Of a stretch of DNA of 64,000 nt, positions 42,278 through 49,621 are shown one piece after another; the first letter of the stretch is position 1, and every line of letters starts with the position of its first letter. Source of the stretch: Streptomyces celluloflavus (lineage in GTDB: Bacteria > Actinomycetota > Actinomycetes > Streptomycetales > Streptomycetaceae). A model generated the notes under the pieces. The model did not search any database. It was not told the DNA's origin and saw only the letters and a list, made by a program, of their open reading frames with translations. The stretch covers positions 22,422 through 86,421 of the forward strand of contig JOEL01000024.1 of assembly GCA_000720995.1 (NCBI GenBank), given 5' to 3'. The position numbers and the translations under genes were made by a program.

Positions 42278-43696
42278 ATGACCCACCTGCGTGACGCCGG
42301 GCTGACGGGCAACGAGACGATCGAGACGTCGTTCGGCACGCTCCGCCTGGAGCACACCTTCCCGACCGACGAGTCATCCGAGCTGCTGTTCGACCAGCTG
42401 GACGTGCAGCGCGCCGCCCAGGCGTATCTGTGGTCCCTGCCGCTGGTCGGGTTCCTGACCTGGCGTGAGCGCGCGGCCGAGGTCTTCGGCGCCACGCGGT
42501 TCGGCGACTTCGTCGTCTACGACTCGCTGCGGGAGAAGCGGGGCATCGTCACCGCGAATCTGACGACGCCGTACGTCATCAACTTCACCAGCCTCGCGGA
42601 CGGCCCGCTCCTGATCGACTACCCGGCCGGGCCCACCGCGGGCGGTGTCCTGGACTTCTGGCAGCGGCCGGTCGTGGACCTTGGCCAGACCGGCCCCGAC
42701 CGGGGCGACGGCGGCGGCTACGTCGTGCTCGGGCCGCACCACGACGACACGCCCTTCCAGGGCTCCGGGCGGTACGTCGTGCGCTCGCAGACGGTGAACC
42801 TCTTCATCGCGTTCCGCGTGCTGACCCAGGATCCGCGGCTCATGGCGGCGGCGAAGGCCGGCCTCAAGCTCTCCCTCGCCGGCTCCGGTCCCGCCCCAGT
42901 GCGCTTCATCGAGGGCGTCGACCGCGAATGGAGCGCCACCCCGGCCCGCGGCATGCGGTACTGGCGGGACCTCGCCACCGTGCTGGCGGAGGAGCCGGTC
43001 CGCGAGGTCGACAAAGCCTTGATGGCCATGGTCGAACCCCTCGGCCTCGTCAAGGGGCGGGAGTTCGTCCCGGATGCGCGTCAGCGGCGCATCCTTCAGG
43101 AGGGCGCCGCGCTCGGCGAGTTGCTGGTGCGCAACCTCCAGGTCAACCCCCGCTACACCGAGCCGTACTGGACGGGCACGAGCTGGTTCAAGAGCTTCGA
43201 CTTCGAGGTCGAGCAGGAGACCGACACCGTCCTGCAGCTCGACCAGCGCGCCACCTGGTTCTACGAGGCCGTCACCAGCACCCAGGGCATGGTCCACCCC
43301 ACCCCGGGCGCCGGACAGGTCTACCTGACCTCCAAACGCGACAGCCGGGCCCGCCTCGTCCGCGCCGACCGGACCTACCGGCTGCACGTGCCCGCCGACG
43401 TGCCCGTCGCCCAGTTCTGGTCGCTCACTCTCTACAGCGAGGACACCCGCCGCCCCTATGACAACGGCGGCACCGAGATCCGCAGCGTCAGCCTCGACAG
43501 CCGCGACGAACAGCTGAAGTTCAACGACGACGGCGGCATCGACCTCTATATCGGCCCCACCGCCCCGGCCGGCGCCAGAAGTAACTGGGTGAAGACGGTC
43601 GCTCCTGACGGTTGGTTCGTCTACTTCCGCCTTTACGCGCCCAGTCAGCCGTTCTTCGACAAGACCTGGACCCTCCCGGACTTCGAGGCCGTCTGA
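42278..43696 (+). CDS. DUF1254/DUF1214-domain protein
   Basis: 472-residue soluble protein. The N-terminal DUF1254 region contains AAQAYLWSLPLVGFLTWRE, then VYDSLREKRGIVTANLTTPY. The C-terminal DUF1214 region contains YRLHVPADVPVAQFWSLTLY, then NGGTEIRSVSLDSRD and a terminal NWVKTVAPDGWFVYFRLY. No signal peptide is visible although many relatives are secreted. Function is unknown. ATG 42278 has a GAGGGAGG Shine-Dalgarno about 7 bases upstream. The gene is single. Confidence 0.85.
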   Translation: MTHLRDAGLTGNETIETSFGTLRLEHTFPTDESSELLFDQLDVQRAAQAYLWSLPLVGFLTWRERAAEVFGATRFGDFVVYDSLREKRGIVTANLTTPYVINFTSLADGPLLIDYPAGPTAGGVLDFWQRPVVDLGQTGPDRGDGGGYVVLGPHHDDTPFQGSGRYVVRSQTVNLFIAFRVLTQDPRLMAAAKAGLKLSLAGSGPAPVRFIEGVDREWSATPARGMRYWRDLATVLAEEPVREVDKALMAMVEPLGLVKGREFVPDARQRRILQEGAALGELLVRNLQVNPRYTEPYWTGTSWFKSFDFEVEQETDTVLQLDQRATWFYEAVTSTQGMVHPTPGAGQVYLTSKRDSRARLVRADRTYRLHVPADVPVAQFWSLTLYSEDTRRPYDNGGTEIRSVSLDSRDEQLKFNDDGGIDLYIGPTAPAGARSNWVKTVAPDGWFVYFRLYAPSQPFFDKTWTLPDFEAV

Positions 43697-43844
43697 GCAA
43701 CCGCCCTCGACGGCTGCGAGGCGCTGCCATCGTCATGGCGGCGGTGTCGCTGAGCCGGCGCTGTCACTTCTCGGGATCTGGCTCACTTTCCGTGGAGGGC
43801 TGACTGAGTGTGATGTCAGCTGTGCGTGGTGAGATGTCCGGACT

Positions 43845-43976
43845 ATGCGGTCTGTCGTGAACAACTCCGATCGAGTGCAGTGGAACTACACCCTCTTCGA
43901 GAGCGTGGGCCCGCTCCGATTCGGCATGAGTCACGAGGAAGCCGGCGCCGCGATGAAGAGTGTGCGCGTGGAGGGG
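43845..43976 (+). pseudogene. N-terminal fragment of an unrecognised protein, cut at a junction
   Basis: From ATG 43845 the frame reads convincingly (NNSDRVQWNYTLFESVGPLR, then FGMSHEEAGAAMKSVRV) for about 43 residues. It then loses protein character where it meets the 3' end of the inverted amidohydrolase fragment at 43982. The open frame runs on to 44063 only in sequence antisense to that gene. This looks like a 5' gene fragment left by a rearrangement. Confidence 0.55.
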
Positions 43977-43981
43977 CCCGG

Positions 43982-44491
43982 TCAGCGGGCGAGGCGGGGG
44001 AAGAGGGCCTCGGCGTTGCCGCGGTCGATGGCCTGGGCCTGGCCCGGGGTGAAGTCGGGGTAGGTCTCCAGGAAGTTGTTGTAGTAGGTGCCGGCCTCCT
44101 GGGGGGCGAAGGGCCAGTCGCTGCCGTAGAGGACGTGGCCGGGCTCGGCGAAGGCGAGGAGGGCCGGCAGGGCGGAGGGGCTGGCGGACAGGGCGGTGTC
44201 GAAGTAGAAGCGCTTCAGGTCGCGCAGGATGTCGTCGGCCTTGCGGGTCCGGTCGACGACGGTGGAGGTCAGGCCGGAGAAGCGGTAGGCGGCGTAGGGG
44301 AGGAAGCCGCCTCCATGGGAGAGGATCACGCGCACGTTGCGGTAGCGGTCCATGACGCCGTTGAGCACCATGTTCAGCGCGGTGCGGGTGGTGTCGAAGA
44401 CGTAGTCCGCGAGCGGGGCGGGGGTGCCGGGCAGCAGCGTCATCGGGGGCTGGGCGGGGTGGACGAAGACGTTCGCGGCGCGGCGGTCCAA
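43982..44491 (-). pseudogene. C-terminal fragment of an amidohydrolase-2 family enzyme
   Basis: 169 codons match the C-terminal half of an ACMSD/amidohydrolase_2 enzyme: NVFVHPAQPP, RNVRVILSHGGGFLPYAAYR with a metal-ligand His, and VLYGSDWPFAP with the catalytic Asp. Full-length relatives are about 300-340 residues. The N-terminal barrel half, with the HxH metal site, is missing. Upstream on the same strand (44500-44606) a different protein-like sequence is fused to it (QGRHIGAFIQYIAHLEHTGE), which I do not recognise. The fragment is probably non-functional. Confidence 0.75.
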
Positions 44492-44694
44492 TGAAGCGGA
44501 AGACCGTAATGCAGCGGAAGGCGCTGATCTCGCCGGTGTGCTCCAGGTGGGCGATGTACTGGATGAACGCTCCGATGTGCCGCCCTTGCGCGAACACGCT
44601 CGACATCGCTTTCGCCTTGCGTTTGTGAGGATGCCGTGAGTGACAGGAGAGAGGGCTTCCGGCTTCCGGGGCCCCTCTCTACGCTCCGGTGCTC

Positions 44695-46530
44695 ATGACG
44701 ACGGAATACGCACAGCAGTCGGAGGGGCGCCACGGACACAGCCGCAGACGCTTCCTGGCGGCGACCGGGGCAGCGGTCGCGGGAGTCGCCGGCGAGGTAG
44801 CGGTCGGTGCCTCGGGGGCTGCCGACAGCGCAGCTGCGGCCTCCGCCGGCAAGCGCGTCGCCGTCCTCGGCGGCGGAGTCTCCGGCCTCAGCGCCGCCCA
44901 CGAACTTGCCGAACGCGGCTACGCGGTCACGGTCTACGAGTACTACGACACTCTCGGCGGCAAGGCTCGCTCGATGGACGTCCCCGGGACCGCGACGGGC
45001 AGCCGCAAACCGCTTCCCGGCGAGCACGGCTTCCGCTTCTTCCCCGGCTTCTACCGGAATCTGCCGGACACCATGCGCCGTATCCCCTTCCCCGGCAATG
45101 CGAACGGCGTCCACGGCAATCTCCGCAGCAGTACGGAGGCGTTGTTCGCGCGCGGCTCGGGCCGCCCGGACCTGCATTTCCCGCTCCGCCGGGTCACCAC
45201 GCCGCCCGCCCTCGACGAACTCACCCCGTCCTGGATCCGCGACCAGATCCTGTCGGTGCTGGACCTCGCCACCCACCTGCCCGCCCATGAGGCCGCCTAC
45301 TTCGCCAACCGCCTCCTGGTCCACCTCACCAGCTGCGACGCCCGCCGCGAGGGCCAGTGGGAGAAGGTCACCTGGTGGGACTTCATCCGGGCCGGCGAGA
45401 TGAGCCGCGAGTACCAGGTACTCCTCGGCATCGGCCAGACCCGCAACCTCGTCGCCACCCGCGCCGAGATCGCTTCCACCCGCACCGTCGGCCGCGTCAT
45501 CATCGAGGCCCTCCTCCTGTGGGGCCTGCTCGGCCGCGGCATGGACGGCGACGCGGACATCGACCGGGTGCTGAACGCCCCCACCAGCGAGGCATGGATC
45601 GACCCCTGGGAGACGCACCTGCGCTCCCGGGGCGTCGAGTTCGTGCTCGGCACCGAGGTCCGGGAGGTGGTGTACGGCGGCGGCCGGGTGACCGGCGTAC
45701 GCGTGGCGGCGCGCGACGGCAGCCGGCGGCGCACCGTCACCGCCGACCACTACGTCTGTGCTCTCCCCGTCGAGCACGCGCGCGCGACCTGGGGCCCGGC
45801 CCTGCGCGCCGCCGACCCGCAACTCGGGCGGTGCGACGCGCTGAAGACGGACTGGATGACCGGCGTGATGTTCTACCTCCGCACGCCCACCCCCGTCGTG
45901 CGCGGCCACATCAACTGCCTCGACTCCCCCTGGGCGGTCACCGGAATCGGCCAGGCACAGTTCTGGGACGGCCGGGACTTCGCCCGCGACTACGGGGACG
46001 GCCAGGCTCGCGAATGCCTGTCCACGATCATCTCCGAGTGGGACAAGCCCGGCAACCTCTACGGCAAGACGGCCCGTGAGTGCACCAAGGACGAGATCGT
46101 CGCCGAACTGTGGGCCCAGCTGAAGGACGGGCTGAACGACTCCGGCAAGACGACACTCAGGGACGAGGACCGGCTCGGCTGGTTCATGGACCCGGCGGTG
46201 ACGGGTCTCGGCGGCCCCGCCCCGCAAAACCGCGAACAGCTCCTCATCCACCCCACCGAAACCCTCTACCACCGCCCGTCGGCGAAGACCGCGGTGCCGA
46301 ACTTCTTCCTCGCCGGCGACTACGTCCGTACGGATGTGGACCTGGCAACCATGGAGGGCGCCAACGAGTCCGCGCGACGCGCCGTCAACGCCCTGCTGGA
46401 CGCAGACAATTCGGGCTCCGAACGGTGTCACATCTGGGAGTTGTACCGCCCGCCGGAGATGGAGCCCCTGAAGCGGGTCGACGAAGTGCGCTATCGACTG
46501 GGGCTACCCAACACCTTCGACCTCGGGTAG
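44695..46530 (+). CDS. Tat-exported FAD-dependent amine-oxidase/desaturase-like oxidoreductase
   Basis: 611-residue protein with a twin-arginine signal (SRRRFLAATGAAVAGVAG, about residues 14-31). The FAD-binding GxGxxG follows as RVAVLGGGVSGLSAAHEL. The flavin C-terminal motif is FFLAGDYVRTDVDLATMEGA. The overall pattern (phytoene-desaturase/hydroxysqualene-dehydroxylase-like, with EHGFRFFPGFYRNL) suggests oxidation of a lipid or isoprenoid. Reaction unknown. ATG 44695 is used; an upstream GTG 44689 is in frame. The gene is flanked by decayed sequence on both sides. There is no carotenoid or hopanoid gene nearby. Confidence 0.83.
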   Translation: MTTEYAQQSEGRHGHSRRRFLAATGAAVAGVAGEVAVGASGAADSAAAASAGKRVAVLGGGVSGLSAAHELAERGYAVTVYEYYDTLGGKARSMDVPGTATGSRKPLPGEHGFRFFPGFYRNLPDTMRRIPFPGNANGVHGNLRSSTEALFARGSGRPDLHFPLRRVTTPPALDELTPSWIRDQILSVLDLATHLPAHEAAYFANRLLVHLTSCDARREGQWEKVTWWDFIRAGEMSREYQVLLGIGQTRNLVATRAEIASTRTVGRVIIEALLLWGLLGRGMDGDADIDRVLNAPTSEAWIDPWETHLRSRGVEFVLGTEVREVVYGGGRVTGVRVAARDGSRRRTVTADHYVCALPVEHARATWGPALRAADPQLGRCDALKTDWMTGVMFYLRTPTPVVRGHINCLDSPWAVTGIGQAQFWDGRDFARDYGDGQARECLSTIISEWDKPGNLYGKTARECTKDEIVAELWAQLKDGLNDSGKTTLRDEDRLGWFMDPAVTGLGGPAPQNREQLLIHPTETLYHRPSAKTAVPNFFLAGDYVRTDVDLATMEGANESARRAVNALLDADNSGSERCHIWELYRPPEMEPLKRVDEVRYRLGLPNTFDLG

Positions 46531-46995
46531 CACCCGGCACCAGGATCCGGCGGAGTGGATGCCGCCGGCCGCCGAGGCCCGCTGCACCACCTCGGCGACC
46601 GGGTCTCCACCAAACTCCGCCGGTCCCTGACCGTGGACGGCGCCGAGCGTGACGCCCTGCGCGGGGCGCAGCGTCTGCCGACAAGAAGGGCGAGCAGGTG
46701 ATACGCGGTGGTGGCCCCCCTCGGGGGAAGCGGCACGTCGTACCGGGCCATCCGCCGGCCGCCCGCCGCTTCGCGGCCCGCCTGGTACGGTCCGGGACGT
46801 CTCACCATCGGCCTGCTTCAGGTTGCCGGACAGGCTCCGTCCAGGCACCAGTCGCCGCCTGCTGATACTGCACACGTTCCGGGGCAGCAAGGGCGTGCGG
46901 GTCCTCCTGCCGCCCGAGCACACATCCTGGCCGAACGCACCCGTAGCCAAGGCGACTCGACCGGCTGCTACCAGCAACGTCAGGGCCGACAACAC
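46531..46995 (-). pseudogene. Gene debris, possibly a remnant of a membrane protein downstream of ArsR
   Basis: On the minus strand just after the ArsR remnant, GTG 46992 opens VLSALTLLVAAGRVALATGA, reminiscent of the first segment of an MFS protein; the sequence then degenerates. On the plus strand a short stretch near 46565-46680 also reads as protein-like. No intact gene is supported in this block. Confidence 0.3.
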
Positions 46996-47270
46996 CTAAT
47001 TGCCGACGACCTGGGTGACGGCCGGGTCATCGGCCGCCGCGGCGAGGATGCCGTCGAGTACGCCGGGGAAGCGGGCGTCGAGTTCTGCTCGGCGCAGGTA
47101 CAGCAGCAGTCGGCGGCCGTCGCGGTGCTGATGGACGACGCCGCTTTCGCGCAGCACGCGCCAGTGGTGGCTGGCGGTGGATTTCGAGATCTCGGGCACC
47201 CCCACCGCGCCGGTGAGCTCCTCGGCAGGTACATCCACTCCACGCCCGGCACAACACCGCCCGGGTCGGC
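46996..47270 (-). pseudogene. ArsR-type regulator remnant, N-terminus decayed
   Basis: The frame ending at 46996 holds a clear ArsR/SmtB winged helix: VDVPAEELTGAVGVPEISKS, then TASHHWRVLRESGVVHQHRD and GRRLLLYLRRAELDARFPGV. Upstream of about 47250 the frame loses family sequence and becomes arginine-rich with no proper start. Related genes are about 100 residues long with an N-terminal helix region that is missing here. A deletion or frameshift is likely. The plus-strand open frame across the same bases is a shadow. Confidence 0.6.
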
Positions 47271-47580
47271 GTCGACGATGGCGGACCATGATCACGTCGC
47301 TGGCCCGTGCCACGGCGGCGGGCGAGGCCACCGGGGAGGGGACGTCGGCGAGACCGTCGGCGGCGTCGGGGAGGAGGCTGGTGGAGACAGTATCCCGCCG
47401 CCGGCCGCCTCGCCGCCCGAGTGCATCCAGCGTGAAGCTGCCCACCTGGTCGTCGACACCTTGCAGTGCGGCTTGGCGGGCACGTAGCACCCCTGAAGAG
47501 TGTCCTCGGGCGGGAGCAGTTGCTGCATTTGCTGGACTTCGCTGCTGTACAGCAGGATTTGTTGGTGAGTTCGTGTCCGT

Positions 47581-47638
47581 GGACAGCGAAGTCAGTCGAC
47601 GGCGGTCCTGTGACGTGCGGCGACTGACTTCATTGTCC
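47581..47638. repeat. Large imperfect inverted repeat (18-bp arms, 22-base centre)
   Basis: Left arm GGACAGCGAAGTCAGTCG (47581-47598) and right arm CGACTGACTTCATTGTCC (47621-47638) match in 16 of 18 positions when inverted; the inner 11 are perfect. It lies between the ArsR remnant and the tetR gene. It could be a transposon end pair, a recombination site, or a terminator-like hairpin. Confidence 0.8.
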
Positions 47639-47727
47639 AAGCGGGTGGGCCTTGATGGCCGGCGATGCCGGTGTGGGTGCGGTTCCTCGCTTTCGAGGTT
47701 GCGACACGCTCCTGCGGGCGCCGGCTG

Positions 47728-48336
47728 TCAGACGGGTGGCCAGTTTCGCAGCGCCGCGTCGGCCACCTGCTGGAGTTCGGAGCGGCCGGCGCCGCCGGCG
47801 GCCTGGACGGCGATGCCGTTCGCCACGGTCATGACGTATCGGGCGAGCAGTTCCGGGTCCGCGCCCGAGGGCAGATCACCCTCGTCGACGGCCTGCTGGA
47901 ACCGGCGGCGGAGGCGGGTACGGCCGTCCTCGCGCCAGGCGATCAGGGCGTCCTGGGCGGCCCGTCCGGAGTCACCGGCGGCCAGCGAGCCCTGCACGCC
48001 CAGGCATCCGCTGGGGCGGCCGGGGTGGGTGGTCGTGCTGACCGAGCCGGCGAGAAACGCCGTGGCCACCTCCCGGGCGCTCGGCTTCTCCAGCGCGCGG
48101 GCCGCATAGGCGGCGGGGCCTTCGGTGTAGCGCTCCAGGGCCTTGTGGAACAGCGTCTCCTTGTTGCCGAAGGCCGCGTACATGCTCTTGCGGGTGATGC
48201 CCATGGCGCTGGTCAGGTCGGTCAGGCTGGCGCCTTCGTAGCCCTGCTCCCAGAAGACCATCATCGCCCGCTCCAGGGCCTCGTCGGTGTCGAATCCTCT
48301 CGGCCGGCCGATCGGCGCTCTCCGGGTGATCTCCAT
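47728..48336 (-). CDS. TetR/AcrR-family repressor
   Basis: 202-residue regulator. The N-terminal HTH spans about residues 13-58 (GRPRGFDTDEALERAMMVFW, then TDLTSAMGITRKSMYAAFGN). The C-terminal ligand/dimer domain is of the TetR_C type. It is divergently transcribed from an SDR gene. The 91-base gap holds a mirrored pair of ACCGATCGGT operators, so it probably represses both itself and the SDR gene. Ligand unknown. Confidence 0.92.
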   Translation of the reverse strand: MEITRRAPIGRPRGFDTDEALERAMMVFWEQGYEGASLTDLTSAMGITRKSMYAAFGNKETLFHKALERYTEGPAAYAARALEKPSAREVATAFLAGSVSTTTHPGRPSGCLGVQGSLAAGDSGRAAQDALIAWREDGRTRLRRRFQQAVDEGDLPSGADPELLARYVMTVANGIAVQAAGGAGRSELQQVADAALRNWPPV

Positions 48337-48355
48337 GAGCCCACCCTACCGCCTC

Positions 48356-48406
48356 GATACCGATCGGTGCAGAAGTGCTACGTTCCTTTCTGCACCGATC
48401 GGTATC
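48356..48406. promoter_or_regulatory. Mirrored TetR operator pair between tetR and the SDR gene
   Basis: GATACCGATCGGTGCAGA (48356-48373) is repeated as its exact reverse complement at 48389-48406, with a 15-base spacer. Each arm contains the 10-bp palindrome ACCGATCGGT, 35 bases centre to centre. Both promoters must overlap this element. Confidence 0.85.
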
Positions 48407-48427
48407 TAAGTTTTGGGAGTTCAAGCA

Positions 48428-49171
48428 ATGGGACAGCTGCAAGGCAAGACCGCCGTCGTCACCGGCGGCAGCACCGGAATCGGCATGGCCACCGCCGCGC
48501 GGCTGGCGTCCGATGGTGCCCATGTGTTCATCACCGGCCGACGCAAGGACGCGCTCGACAGGGCCGTCGAGTCGATCGGTTCCGCGGTCACCGCGGTGCC
48601 GGGCGACATATCGGCGCCGGCCGACCTGGACCGGCTGTACGACGCGATCCGTGACCGAGGCCGGGGTCTGGACGTGCTCTTCGCCAACGCGGGCATCGCC
48701 ACACTCGCACCGCTGGCGCAGGCCACCCAGGAACAGTTCGACCAGCTTTTCGGCGTCAACGTCCGGGGCACACTGCTCACCGTGCAGAAGGCATTGCCGC
48801 TGCTCAACGAAGGCGCCTCGGTGATCTTGAACGACTCCATCCGCGCCGATGACGGCCGGGAGACCTTCGGCCTGTACGCGGCGTCGAAGGCCGCGATCCG
48901 GTCCCTCGCGCGGACCTGGGCCAACGAGCTGAAGGGCCGGGGCATCCGAGTCAACACGGTCGCGCCGGGCGCGATCGACACCCCCGGAGTCGACGCCATC
49001 GGCGGGGAGAACGCTGCCGCCCTCAAGGTGGAACTCGCGGCGGGAGTGCCGATCGGCCGGAGGGGGCGCCCGGAGGAGGTCGCCGCCGCCGTGGCCTTTC
49101 TCGCCTCCGCGGACAGCAGCTTCATGCTCGGCACCACCCTGCACGTCAATGGCGGCGAGAACCAGTTCTGA
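48428..49171 (+). CDS. Short-chain dehydrogenase/reductase (SDR)
   Basis: 247-residue classical SDR. The cofactor motif TGGSTGIG (about 13-20) is followed by NAG (about 87-89), and the catalytic Tyr-x-x-x-Lys in YAASK (about 147-151). The usual catalytic Ser is in NDSIRAD. The C-terminus has RPEEVAAAVAFLASADSSFM. ATG 48428 is set by GGGAG 8 bases upstream. It is the probable target of the divergent TetR repressor and may detoxify or modify the inducer; substrate unknown. A strong hairpin follows 25 bases downstream. Confidence 0.93.
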   Translation: MGQLQGKTAVVTGGSTGIGMATAARLASDGAHVFITGRRKDALDRAVESIGSAVTAVPGDISAPADLDRLYDAIRDRGRGLDVLFANAGIATLAPLAQATQEQFDQLFGVNVRGTLLTVQKALPLLNEGASVILNDSIRADDGRETFGLYAASKAAIRSLARTWANELKGRGIRVNTVAPGAIDTPGVDAIGGENAAALKVELAAGVPIGRRGRPEEVAAAVAFLASADSSFMLGTTLHVNGGENQF

Positions 49172-49195
49172 CCCCGCCACGTGGAGCCCCGACCT

Positions 49196-49221
49196 GCCGC
49201 GGGCGGTTCCTCGCCCGCGGC
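49196..49221 (+). terminator. Hairpin terminator after the SDR gene
   Basis: A perfect 10-bp stem (GCCGCGGGCG/CGCCCGCGGC) with loop GTTCCT lies 24 bases after the SDR stop. Confidence 0.8.
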
Positions 49222-49533
49222 ATTCCGCCTGGCCCACACGAGCATCCGCGCAGCACGCCCGGACCGGACACGGAGCACAAGATCCCCCCCGCCCGGCAGG
49301 GCCACCCAGCGCCCCGAGCGTCACCTCGTACGACCAGGTTCGCCGGCGAGGAAGCCGAAGCGACTGGGTTCGCTTCAGCTCCTGGACATGGCGCCGGCGC
49401 TCGCGCAGGTCCTCGGTCTCACGGTGCGGGACGAGTAGGCGCGGTCGCGTCGATCGTCTCCCGCCGGGGAAGCGATGTGTACGACGCGGCGCAGGACCCC
49501 ACGCTGGAGCACCTGCGGCGCGGCGCGTCGTAA
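49222..49533 (+). pseudogene. C-terminal gene debris in two frames
   Basis: One frame ends at 49438 with SLQLLDMAPALAQVLGLTVR, resembling the C-terminus of an alkaline-phosphatase-superfamily enzyme. Another ends at 49533 with AVASIVSRRGSDVYDAAQDP and THLRRGAS-like residues (read as TLEHLRRGAS). Neither has an intact upstream part. They look like remnants of two lost genes. Confidence 0.35.
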
Positions 49534-49578
49534 CGGCCCCCCGGCGGGCCGGGTCCCCCGGTCGGTGCGGTCGGCGGC

Positions 49579-49613
49579 GGGAACGGGCCCCGCGCGCGGC
49601 GGGCCCCGTTCCC
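49579..49613 (-). terminator. Hairpin terminator after the phospholipase C gene
   Basis: A 15-bp stem with one mismatch (GGGAACGGGCCCCGC/GCGGGCCCCGTTCCC) and a 5-base loop lies 9 bases beyond the phospholipase stop on the minus strand. Confidence 0.8.
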
Positions 49614-49621
49614 GGGGCGCG

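Noticed and set aside
46708-47487. 259-codon plus-strand frame as a gene
   Set aside because: It is antisense to the ArsR helix-turn-helix and lacks any coherent domain.
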